DNA of 64,000 nt from Apteryx mantelli (Eukaryota; Chordata; Aves; Apterygiformes; Apterygidae): the NCBI RefSeq assembly GCF_036417845.1, contig NC_090011.1, positions 744,001 through 808,000 of the forward strand, read 5' to 3'. The position numbers and the translations under genes were made by a program. Below, one piece after another: positions 1-11,229 of the stretch (position 1 is the stretch's first letter; each line of letters starts with the position of its first letter). The notes under the pieces were generated by a model, which made no database searches, was not told the origin of the DNA, and was given only the letters and a program-made list of their open reading frames with translations.

Positions 1-1390
1 CATGCTTCTCAAAATCTCACATTCTTAATGGATTTAGGAATGGACTATATTGTGTCTCAAAAAGATATAAAAAGTGGGATATATCCTGTATATAGCATTA
101 GTCAGATAAATGTTAGGCATCTAACATAAGTTAGTTTTCTGGTCTCTCTTTGCAGTCTGTGGAGAAATATAGCCACCTCCGGATCATATTTCTCCTGTGA
201 AAATGATCTTGCTGCATGCTGGGAAACTATTACTTTTCCCAGATATTATGACCAGAGAAAACTTTGAAAATCCTTAGAGAAACTTGGATGAGCCATAACA
301 AATAAGAAAATAGTGTCTGTGGTGGGGAGGAGAGAAGCAATCTGGAAATGTGGTGCCCTTCAAAGCAGAGTTTAGTGAATAGTATCTTTTGCTAGGTCAA
401 AGTCAAAGGAAGATACTTTATTTTCATCAAAATTATCAAGGTTCTTTTTTTTAACTTAAAAAAGTTAATGCAAAGTGAACCATTCCTGTCTGACTAAATA
501 TATATAGTTATATTTGTTATATTTATACATAGCTTTATATGTATATAAAGAAACAGAGAGAGAGTGTTTGGGTCACAGAAATCTTTGAAATTTATGTTTT
601 AAAAATCCTGGATATTTTTACTTAGATAATTTCATTAAAAATATCTGAGAAAAAGTGTTTTTAGTATTTCAAAGTGAAGCATTTAATTTAGAAAATACCA
701 AAATATTTTTATTTTAACAATTAATTTTTTAACTACCCTTTTTAAGGGATAAATATTGAACTCCATGCTTTGAGATGGACTCTCAAAATAAGACAAGATG
801 CTGTTTTCGGAAGTAGAATGGCTTGAAAGATATTGACTTCAGTTTCAAGTTTTAATTTCAAGAGCAGCTATAGGAAGGAAGGCAGGAAACACAATTTGAG
901 GCTACATTTTTCATCTGAGATAAGCCTCCATGTATGCACAAAAATATACTACAAGAGTTTTTTCGGTGTCTATATTGTACTTGTTTCACCTTTCCACTTA
1001 CAGCAGAACCTATGTTCACGGTTTTTGAATCCATAGCATCTTTGTCATTCACTCCAGGGATCCATCCCAAGTCCTGTTATTGGTACAGCTAAGAAGACAC
1101 ATGCCTTCACAGCTCAGGAATTGCTCACTTTATATCAGTCTGACTAGTATCACAGTTCATAGCGTGGCTTATAGGATTAGTGTTGGAGCATTACCATACA
1201 GCCAATAAGAGCAGTTACTGGACTACTCTGGCCACTCTGTCACTCCTCAAATTCATCTGGTGCAGCTGAGCATGTGGGTAGTGACCAGGGAACAAGATCT
1301 TGGAGTGAACTTGGGAGTGAACTAAGCTGACTGTGAAGACCCACGCATAATTTATTCTGCATTCAAACAGATTTTCTCCTCCACATAGGC

Positions 1391-1463
1391 ATGGGGTTTT
1401 CTGTGCAGTTGACAGCAGTCATCTTCATCTTGGTGTTGGTATTTACGCACCATCCCACTACAG
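1391..1463 (+). CDS. Signal-peptide exon of the V-less BTN-like gene
   Basis: Starts at ATG 1391 and reads MGFSVQLTAV followed by a strongly hydrophobic IFILVLVF core, then a polar end, before a GTAAT donor at 1464. The exon is 73 bases and ends in phase 1, matching the next acceptor. It directs the protein to the secretory pathway. Upstream 1-1390 holds no other exon I can support; no convincing TATA box was found. Confidence 0.75.
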
Positions 1464-4400
1464 GTAATTTTGCTATTTAATAGATTAATTTCACTCTGTA
1501 ATAAATTCATTTCTAAGACTATGAATATATTTTAATTGATACCTCCCTATGACCTCTAACTTCTTCTCAATTAAAGGTACAGGTCCAGACTTAGACAATT
1601 AATTTATATTGATTTCAGTGAATACAGATTCATGTTCTGGGATTTACTGTACTCAACTGTAGGTATTAAAACTGGTCATCTGAGTCCTAGCTGTTTATCT
1701 AAGATACCTGTACAGTTAATTGAAAAAGACAAGCATTTCCAGAGCGTAATGCACCTCATTTATCTTAGATTTCTATCTTAAGAGGGAATGAAACACTCTC
1801 TAGGGAATCCCATTTGTCCCTTTTGTCCCTGTTTTGTTTTTTTTTTTTTCCCCCAGAAGGAGATGTTTGCCTTAAATGAGATACTTTTAGATGGCTCAGA
1901 TTTGGTGTGACGATTATACCCTAGATGATCTGGTATATTGAATGCAGGAAAGGGAGGTTAAAGATAATTCTGACTCGGAGATTCATGGCAGTGCTAGACT
2001 CCAGTCACTTGAAAATAAGAGTGGCTTTTAATGACATGTATTTCAAATGCATCTGTGAGCTTTTCTTCATCCTCAGATTTGCCATATACAGACTGACTGC
2101 TGCTCCTGACTAGAGCTGTGGGAAGACTTGCTAATGTCATAGAATGAAAGTTGCAGCTTCCATGGGAAAACAATGACAGGACATCATAATTGCAAAACTT
2201 CTTGCACACTTCTTCCTCTTAGCCTTTAAAACCACTAAGTGCACTGAGCACAGCTCACCTATACATCTCTCACTTCTGTAGGTCGTGGCCAAAATCCACT
2301 GATTGTCTTGGATGATTATGAGGACAATGGTATCAGACTCAAATGCTCCTCTGAGAGGTTGTTTTCTGAAGTTCAGATGTTGTGGACAGACAGTAAAGGA
2401 GAAAATTTCACTGGAACACCACTCAACACTGGCACTGGCAGTGATTATGCCAGCAGCTCCCTCCTTCTAAAACCAGGATCTGGAAATTCTATGTCCTGCA
2501 AAATAATTGATAAATGGCTGAAAACATCAACAGAGTCTTCAATTGTCATTGCAGGTCAGTATGATTCAGTGTATTATGTGAAGCTCCTACTGTAAATTGG
2601 CCGTTGTTGACAAAGGGGTGCAACAGATTACCAGTTTCTTTTGCAAAATGCTAATCTCAGTGATTATTGCTCTGTACTTCCCAGTAAAATGAAAATGTGC
2701 TTGTGACAAACAGCTGTACATTTATCCAGCGCGGGTAATAATAACAACTATATCTTTAGCTTTGTTAACAACTTTCATTTGAGCATGAGCATACAGCTTT
2801 GGAGGACATTTAGATCTCATCAAGATTTGTATTTGTGCTGTTGTTTTGGAAAGATGGGAAGCAGAGCAATGAAAGTTTCTTGCTCTGCATCCTGAAATGC
2901 TCAAGGCTGTTTCCAGTCTTGTACTGAGGTTGCACCTTGTTGAAATTGGCCACCTGCTTATTGAAACTGGACATCAAAGATGCACAGAGATACTAATCAC
3001 CACCACTCTCCCCAGTGTCTGCAGAAACTGTTGTTTCTTACTCACATGAATCTGAGGACATGTCCAAACTTGATATTGCAAGGAAACTTATAACCGGTCA
3101 TGTGAAATACTTTGCAGATGTTTTCTTTCCTGCCACCTCCCCTTGGCTGGCTGCTTTTGTCGTGATCCTGCTCTTGAGCATATCACTGGTTATTGCTGCA
3201 GTGTATAAACTCAGAAGTAAGTTCCACTCTTAATGCTACAGTAGTGAATGCTTAACACAGTCTGGCTGAAAGATAAGATCAGTATGTCCAGAATTATTTG
3301 GGGAAGATACAGGGTTATGAAAAATCATCCCTGTGATTCTTCCCTGTCTTTTTTCTTTATTTTGTTTACCATACATTTTAATTTTTAAGCATCTCCTTAC
3401 TACTTCAGTATCTTGGGGTATAAACCTGTACAATATGAATTGAGGTGAAATTATTGTTGCAACTTAACCTCATTATTGAAATAAACTAACTCTAGCAAGT
3501 AACTGAAACATGTGGATGTATCCAAATATATCCACTGGCTTCATTTATTTCTTTGCAAGTCCTTTTTTTGCTTTATACGCTAGTTTCTAATTAACACAAT
3601 TCTATGACACAAATCATTTCTGCCAAATGAGCATACTAAGTCTGAATTTTCTCTGCTTTCAACGTCAATAGATCGAGTCATTAAATTCTGTGTTATTTCT
3701 CATGATTTTAATGGTAAATATAAGTATATATAAACCAAGGTGTTTTGAAAATAAATTGTCCTTTACCAAACATGACCCATGACCAAAATGAAGCATGGAA
3801 AGTTTCATTCAAAAACCTACGACAAGCAAGAAAGCAAGCAAAATAACTTCTTTTCTTTCTCCCTTCCCTCCCTTCCCTCCTTCCTCCCTCTTTCTCTCTC
3901 TGTCTCAGAGAACAATAAGATAACTGCTCGTGCAGGTAAGTCATAATAAATACCATATTTCATCATTTTGAAAGATAATGTGCAGCAGTAGTGTTAGTCC
4001 ATTGCATTGTATAAACCATGGGGCTGATTAGTTGCATTCCTGAAGTCATTTAATGACATGGCTGATTTGTACTTTGGTTCATCCTACTGACCTTTAGGCT
4101 CCAGGTAAGGTGCCTCTCTGGGAGGGAAATCGCTGTATGCACAGTCAGCACGGAGGAAGTCTGGTCTGCTGGAGATTCCTCTCTCTGTTGAGAAATGAGG
4201 AAATTCTTGTGCCTTGCTTAAATTAGGCTCTTCTGGCTCTATATGTTGAAAGAGGTGGCAAAAAGCCTTTGTTATGGGACACTTGTCTAATGACTACAGA
4301 AGAAATATAAAGAGATTAATCCCCCTGAGCTAAAGGTACCTCTTGTAAACTTCTTCTGGAGAAACTGAAAGTTTTCTGCTTGCAAAATACCACATGCTTT

Positions 4401-7400
4401 GTGGTTATTTTGTGTTTTTTAAATGAAAGCCTGCATGTTTTTGGTGAATATTGAAATCAGTTGCTGACCTTCACTGTGCTAATACCCTGCTCTTCAGAAC
4501 TGAGATTTGTGATTCACTGTGAGATTTTTTTTTAGGACTTTTAACACATGTAAGAGGTGTAGAATAAAGCTAATGGATGGCATTTTATGCTATCTAATGG
4601 GTGGCATTTTAAGCAGAGACACTCTAAAGGAAAGAAAATACTCCTTTGCCATACTCTATGGAGTAAGCTGCTACCCAGGAAATAACTCAGAAATTTGTGT
4701 ACAAATGAAAATGCTTTTGGGATAAAATTTTAAGTATCTGGGAACAAATCTGTTGATTCACATTAGAATATGCTCTCAGTCATGCCTAAAACACTTGTCA
4801 TCCATTTTGCAAAATTTTGTCAGCTGTCAGACAAAGATTCACTATTACGTGTGAAATAAAACTCAGGATGTAATAAATCATCCACAAAGTATGACTTTAG
4901 CTGTCACCCCCTGAATTGCTGTGAATTTGAAACTGCGGAGAAAACAAAGCTAGGTGTCACAATGTGTTTTGTGTTTGATTTCTAATTTTTTTTTCAAATG
5001 TTACAAGAAACTGGCTTAATTTAAAGAAACAAGATTATTTTTTTGATTGGGACAATGCCTGTACTGAACTTGTTTAAACTGAATCTATAAGAATAGCTTA
5101 CTTTTGAAATCTATTTCCTTTGCATTCAAATAAAACCATTAATTTTCCACGCACTATACAACTTTGGTTTTGAGATCATTGTCTGTTAAATTTGGAACCA
5201 GGAAAGTGTTGACCATCTGTAGAAATACACTTCATGCAAAAATTAAGAACAATATAAATCCTGGAAAAATATATACATGTATATAAGCACCTTGTGGTGG
5301 TTTAATCATTTCTGTATAGTCTTTAAAACTGAATGTTAGTGCTTTAAGAATTATCTTTAGGATTATAACATATTTCCATCTGTTCACAGAAAATGCAAAA
5401 CGTGATATTGAAAAAGGTAAGTAAAGCAGCTTTTTCCAGTAAGTTCTATCAATAAATCTTTCTGATCCTTTAGAAATGGATGAAAGCTGAACTCAGGAAA
5501 TATCAGCGGTTACTTTGTTTTTGAAGAAAAAAATTATTGAAATACTTTTTATGCTGGCCATTTAAAGAAAATAAATGCCTACTGCAAAGGAGAAGACTAA
5601 TTCTATAAATAAGTTTGATATATGACTGGCATTTTCTGCTCAGTATGTGAGCTTGAAAATTGTTCAGTCAGTTAATTCGAGTAAACTAACGTGTTCTTAA
5701 TTTGGGATCATGCTCCATGCTGAATTTCAAATGAATAGTAATAAAAGAATAAAACTCTTGATTCTTACAAAAAAAAAATAGTCTTTTGATCTCCTTATAA
5801 AGACTTAAGAGCCTCGTCACTGGTTAGGACTGCATTGGGCAAACAGAGCAAGAAGACTGCTTTTACTTTAAAGAGCAAGCATGTTGTGCATGCAAAGAAT
5901 GACAGAGATGTAGTAAAGGCAGTCAACTGTTCTGAAACTTTTCAAATAGTCCTTAAGGTACCTTGGAGAAACATCAGTTATACCTGCTATAAAGCCATGT
6001 TTAAGATAAATAGATAATAGGTTTGAACAGATAATAACAGATAATAAATTTGAGATGTCTTGATTGAAATAAAAAGCGAACATTTTTTAAATTACAGATT
6101 AAAAAGGAATTGCTATTTTACTATATAAACATAATTTCTTTCAGAAATAGCAGAGCTCAACAATCAGCTGGGTAAGACCATATTTTCACTCATCTTTGTT
6201 ACATCGGTTTTGAGTATCCTTTGGTTAGAAGAAGTCTTTGTAAGTCCAGAAATTACAGTATCACAACAGAGGGCCCATACTGGAAAGGTCCTTCTATTCT
6301 GAGGCTAGCAGTTTCAATTACATTGAAGAAAATAATTCCAGGTATCATTAATGTCATCTAGTTTTAGCCAGTGGAAGTTTCATGTCTAGTCTTAGTTAAT
6401 CATCTAGACTTCCTCCAAACTAAACAGAGGAAGATAGATATCTCCAATTTTTCTGTTTTGAAGTCCTGCTTGTGTGCCTAACCTTAAATTTTATTCTGAG
6501 CTTAATGTTAATCCTAATTTCCCTATATGAGCATGTTTCTTTAACACTGAAATTCTCAGTCATGTTTTGCTGGTTTTGGTCTTGAAAATGTAGCATTTTC
6601 CACTGTTTCTGTTTTCTATTGCTTTATTTTTCAGCTGAGGAGCAAAACAAGTCACAGAAGGGTAAAGTGCCATATCTTTACTACTATGCATTTTGTACTA
6701 CATAGCATTCTTTAAGTCTTACCCTAAAAGATGCTTAGTAGGTGACCACTCTAAGAAAATAATAGTGTTTTATGCAATATTGAATACTTGAGTTAGAAAA
6801 AGCTCTCAGAATTTTGTGAAGATTATCTCCCCTATTCCAACAGAAAAAGTAATTGAAAAGTTGTATTATATGTATATGGGACATATATATGTATATAAAC
6901 AGAGAGAGAGAGAGGGAGAGAGAGAGAAAGTGATTTTTCCTCTGCTAGAATTTAAGTGGAGCATGTTATTTATTGCATCTCAGAATGAAGTAACTGCTAA
7001 AGCAGCTGATCACAGAATTAAGAAGAAAATGTAAAAGAGAGAATACCAGGACAATTACTGATGAAATATTTACAAGTGTTGGCTTTTACTAGTTTTCCTG
7101 AGGAAAATGGCAGGGAAAAAGCAGGGAAGGATGAAGAAGTGTCTCTTCTACCTCCAGGGGCTTTGTGCCCAAAAAAGCGTGAAACTACCAGCCAAAGAAC
7201 AGTGACAGGAAGAGTTCTCAAAAATAACTGGGAGCAGCTGTGTCCCCTAGTGAAGCTAAGAGCTGTAAAAAGGATAATGGTTATCTGTGACTAGGTAAGG
7301 AAAGAAAAAGAGAGGAAGTTATCTGCATCCAAACAGATTATAGCATTGAAAAAGTATCAATTACTGCTGTGAATGGGTTGGGAATAAACCCTCTTCTATG

Positions 7401-10400
7401 TCCAGAAAGAACTGGACAAATTATAGAGAGGGAGGTTAAGATAAACCCTAGGTAAAAATCTGTCAGATGTCAAAGTTACTGTAAATAGTTTCTTTGGTGG
7501 AATGTAAAGTCTCTATTACAGCAAAGGTTTAAGGATGTATTAAACATTAAAACATAAACATTAAACATATATTAAGACTTCTTCTAGAAGTGGATTAGGT
7601 AGCTAGTTTTTGAAGAATAATGGTTTTGAGGTACTTAGTTACTTAAGTCTAGGTAGTTGACATTGAGAAAGATGGCCTAAATGAAATCCTTAGAGCTCTA
7701 AAACTCCTGTTTTCCTTAGTTTCATGATTTTTTGTCTAAAAGATATTATCAGTAAAAACATTGCTGTAAATTGTGAGTTTAAATGGGAAATAAAGTAGCA
7801 TTAGACAATAATTCCGTGTGTGTATTAGACCTTCATGGATATACATCTACACAGCACTTAAATAAATGGGGGGGAACATGATGAAATTATTGTGCCCTTA
7901 CAACAGTCAAGGTTTGTTTTTCTGGAATTGCACCTAGAAATCAGGGCAATGACTGGACACCTTGTTTGCTGAATGTCAGTAGTTTGGTGTGGAGATTACT
8001 GAATTAAGGTTTTACTACTTGGTGGGATGAATCTGGATGATAAGGTCTTCACCTTTTACTGTATTGTTGCTTCTGTTAATCTGAAATATCATTTGAACTA
8101 GAAACATTGTCTTTTTATTGTGTATGAGAGGCAAACATCATCTTAAGCTTTGCGAAATTGAGAGAAGTTTTATTATCCTTCTCTTGCGATGCTCCCTGAA
8201 CTCTACATACCCTCGGGAACTGTTTGTTCTAAATCACTTCCTGACTGTTTCTGCTATTTTCATTTGTTTGTTCATTTTTTTCATTTCTTCAAATCAGGAG
8301 TAATTTGTCCGATATGTTATTTAATGCAAGGGTAAACTTATATAATGCATGTCTATATTTCTTTATAGATAAATATGAAAAAGTTTTTTAGATAAAGATG
8401 ATAAAATGAATTCTGTGTTGCATAATGACTGTAGCATAATTCATCTTCTTTGGTCATCCTAACTTTTCACGGGCAATTTCATTCTATTTCTCTGTAGAAA
8501 CTGAGGATGTGGACAATAAACTTGGTAAGAAAATTAATTTAAACTTGAAGATCCTTAAAAATCCTTTAAATTATTTGTGATCGGAACTAACATTTTGGAA
8601 CTGAACTGTGCCACCATTTGGAGACTGCTGCAGCCCTTCACTCTTTCTCATTCTTACACTTCATTCTTGCTAAAATAGAGTTTATCTATCTGACTCAATC
8701 TCAGTGTCCAGAATAGCTGTTGCCATAGTAAGGAACATCATTTCTATCCTTTAAAGGTTCAATTTTTGCTGTAGATGGCTGGAAAGCAAATTTTCCTTCC
8801 TATTAACAGCTTTGTATTGTTGAAAACAAGAAAAGTTTTTTGTTTTTTTTTTTGTTTTTTTTGGATAGGCATTTTGACTCTTGGCTATATAAAGCTGTTC
8901 TTCATCTGACTGGAAGCATGGCTATGTCTCCTGTATATCCCTAGGTGCAATTCATCTCATCTGACTAGTAATCTGAATGCTGGGCATCAAGGCTAAGCCA
9001 GTATTCTTGGCTCCTTCATTAAGAGATGAAGGCATCCAGGAGTAGTTTCAGACAGGTGATTGAAACATTGAGAAGAATCACCTTTTGATGTGCCAGTCTC
9101 TTTCTCCTGACTATCTAGGGAGCCCAGGTGACCAGCCTGGATTTATATAACCACTAGCCCTCCAATGCTAAGCTAGGTGTATCTTTTCCTGAGTCCTTAG
9201 GCCAGGTCACACTTAAATAATGTAGTTTTGGAAATACTCACATTAGCACAGATCTCCTACAAATGAGTCTTGCCATGCATGGGGATAATATGACTTTCTT
9301 TCCATTTCAGAAAAAGCCAGGAATGAACTGGGTAAGTTGAAAACTCAAAACTGATTTCATCAAATCTGCACCCTTGTAACACAATATGGTACCAAAATAT
9401 GATATAGTAACTACTGTTTCAAATAATCATTAATTTATTTTCTTGCAGAATTCAGGAAAGCTCGTAGCAAGGCAGGTAAGCCAAGTCTTGCTTGCCATTA
9501 ACTTCATGTTCTTTCTTTCCCAGAAACAATTTGTGTTAAACCATTTCTGACAATCCATATTCTGAAATGAGGAAAAAAATCTATCTGACACACAGAAAAA
9601 GATCAACCCTGATGGGGTTTGACTTCAGAGATGAAAAGGAATTGTTGCTAAAGCCTTGGTGTATGTGGAAATATTATTTACACCTGAGAGAAAACTTCTA
9701 GAAGAGTAAAGAGAATGTTAAGGTCTGGTTTTGCTGATATTTCTCCATAGAAAAGTAAATATGTATCTAGGTATGAGTGGGACAGGACCTCCAACTGCTA
9801 TTTTGGATTTAGGCCTGAGGTTTTGGGGAAGTTAGGTGGGTCTAGCCCCCACCGGGGTCTATCACTTGTGTTATGAAAAACTTACAGGCTATCAGAATTG
9901 AAGCAAATTTTAAGCCACTTAGATGCCTCCTGGTTGAAACAGATTTTCTTAGACATCTCCCATCTGTACAGTTCTCTGTGTTGTGAGCTGGGGTGAATCA
10001 CTTGTTAAAATGACTTCAGAAGATGCAGCTTTGTGTTTTATTCAAAAAAATGCTTGCTAGATGGGTCTGATCAGAGGGTGCGGATTCTCTCAGTCTGAGT
10101 AAAGATTATTTCATAAAGTCACTGTGGAACCAGAGAAAAACCATACCCTGCCTAATGGCAACTAATTGAGAGTGTTATAGCTTCAGAACTTTCTCCTTCC
10201 TTGTTGTGGCTTGAAATTATTTTCCCTACTGATATTTTGTCCCACAGAGTAACACTACATGTTCCTATTTCATTTTTTATTTTACAGTTTCTCTCCTTTA
10301 TGCACTTCCTTTGAGATTATTGTTATTTTCTTGAGAATCAGAAATGACTTGGTGCTTTGTGTGTTTTTTTTTCCTTTTTTTTCTTTTTTCTTTTCTTTCT

Positions 10401-10919
10401 AAAGTTAATATCACCCTGGATGAGAAGCACAAAGATCCAAACCTCATCATAAATGAGAAAAATAGAGTCAAGTCTTCCAGTCTGAAAGAGGTCACATCTA
10501 AATTGATTGTAGTAGCTACTGAAGGGTTTTCAGATGAAAACCATTACTGGGAAGTGGAGGTGGGGGACAAATTGGAGTGGGAGCTGGGGGTGGTAAGTGA
10601 GGAGATTAGGAATACACTGAAGAGTGGCAAGTTGAAGTCATCTGCAGAGGGGATCTTCAGTCTGCATTTTTCCGAGGGCAAATACAGTCTAACTACTGGG
10701 AAGGATGTAAGAAATCCAGAGCACTGCACTGTGGTTGGTGTTTCCCTGGATCAGGAAGAGAGAGTGCTTTCATTCTATAATGTTGAGGAAAAGTGCCTTC
10801 TTGGGTCTATCTCTCTTGATTTTTCTGGGAAGCTGTACCCATTCTTCAGTCCAGGCCTTGATGGCAAATGGTTGGGGATACGTTCTGTCAGCATTCCAAA
10901 CCCATTACCCTCTCTATGA
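1391..10919 (+). CDS. Butyrophilin-like gene lacking an IgV domain (SP-IgC-TM-coil-B30.2)
   Basis: Predicted type I membrane protein of 414 residues from ten to eleven exons: 1391-1463, 2282-2554, 3016-3216, 3909-3935, 5390-5416, 6145-6171, 6635-6661, 8498-8524, 9311-9331, 9449-9475 and 10405-10919. All introns are phase 1, all have GT donors and AG acceptors, and the total of 1245 bases is an integral open frame. The order is signal peptide, one IgC-like domain, transmembrane helix, seven coil microexons and B30.2. Family knowledge: butyrophilins regulate T cells through their Ig domains and sense ligands or partners through B30.2. What is odd is that the signal exon is followed directly by the C-type exon, with only an 818-base intron and no V-type exon. 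It could be a functional V-less receptor or a decaying copy, but no stop codon or broken splice site is seen. The exon model is inferred; the membership of the family is secure. Confidence 0.85.
2282..2554 (+). CDS. IgC-like domain exon
   Basis: A 273-base phase 1-1 exon encoding an Ig fold with the core pattern LKCSS, then QMLW, then SMSCKI, so the Cys-Trp-Cys triad is kept. The usual butyrophilin GWYPKP motif after the first Cys is absent, so the domain is diverged. One N-glycosylation sequon (NFT) is present. It sits directly after the signal peptide, where other family members have a V domain. Confidence 0.8.
3016..3216 (+). CDS. Stalk and transmembrane exon
   Basis: A 201-base exon, twice the size of the matching 99-base exon in the minus-strand gene at 60.7 kb. 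The first half is a polar stalk (VSAETVVSYSHESEDMSK), the second a single transmembrane helix (SPWLAAFVVILLLSISLVI) followed by the positively charged stop-transfer YKLR. The donor GTAAGT is at 3217. The DVFF motif just before the helix is shared with the 60.7-kb exon, which shows common ancestry. Confidence 0.85.
3850..3908 (+). promoter_or_regulatory. Very long polypyrimidine tract before the first coil microexon
   Basis: Nearly uninterrupted CCCTTCC/CTCTCT sequence of about 55 bases ending at the AG of the 27-base exon 3909-3935. An unusually strong tract is consistent with the need to define a very short exon. Confidence 0.5.
3909..9475 (+). CDS. Seven coiled-coil microexons of the V-less BTN-like gene
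   Basis: Seven tiny phase 1-1 exons, each with an AG acceptor and a GT donor (six GTAAG, one GTAAA): 3909-3935 (KNNKITARA), 5390-5416 (ENAKRDIEK), 6145-6171 (EIAELNNQL), 6635-6661 (AEEQNKSQK), 8498-8524 (ETEDVDNKL), 9311-9331 (EKARNEL) and 9449-9475 (EFRKARSKA). Six are 27 bases (9 residues) and one is 21 bases (7 residues). Together they give a charged, helical cytosolic linker between the membrane and B30.2. In avian BG genes such exons are typically 21 bases (one heptad); the dominance of 27-base exons here is notable. They are far too short for ordinary gene finding. Confidence 0.8.
10405..10919 (+). CDS. B30.2 (PRY-SPRY) exon and stop of the V-less BTN-like gene
   Basis: Terminal coding exon joined by an AG acceptor at 10403-10404 behind a long T-rich tract. 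Typical PRY-SPRY landmarks are visible in order: VNITLDEKHKDPNLII (PRY start), HYWEVEVGDKLEWELGV, GIFSLHFSEGKYSL, VGVSLDQEERVLSFYNV and KLYPFFSPG. The stop is at 10917-10919. B30.2 domains of this family sit in the cytosol and bind small phosphorylated ligands or protein partners; which applies here cannot be read from sequence. Confidence 0.92.
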
Positions 10920-11202
10920 AGCTCTTCCACAGAACCAAGAAGAGAATAATATATTGATAACAAATCACAGAGGACACAAAAGGAGAGAGGAAGAAAAAAA
11001 AATATTTTCAGCCTTCTTTAAAACCATGCGTGAGAAAGAAATACTCTCTAAAGTACCTCCAAAGTCTTCATCTCCTGCTGAAAATTAATTTTGTAAAAAT
11101 CCAGATCTATAATATGTTGCAATTTTCTTGCATTTTACCTGGACAAAAGAAGCATGAATTTATTTCAGTGTTTGTTGTATTTGCTGTGTATTCACTTTGC
11201 TC

Positions 11203-11208
11203 AATAAA
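11203..11208 (+). terminator. Poly(A) signal AATAAA of the V-less BTN-like gene
   Basis: Canonical AATAAA 284 bases after the B30.2 stop codon, giving a short 3' untranslated region. Confidence 0.6.
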
Positions 11209-11229
11209 TCCATAGATCTGATTTACTAT

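Noticed and set aside
1464-2281. Search for a hidden IgV exon between signal and C-domain exons of the first gene.
   Set aside because: No LPC, QW or D-x-G-x-Y-x-C pattern in any plus-strand frame of this intron.
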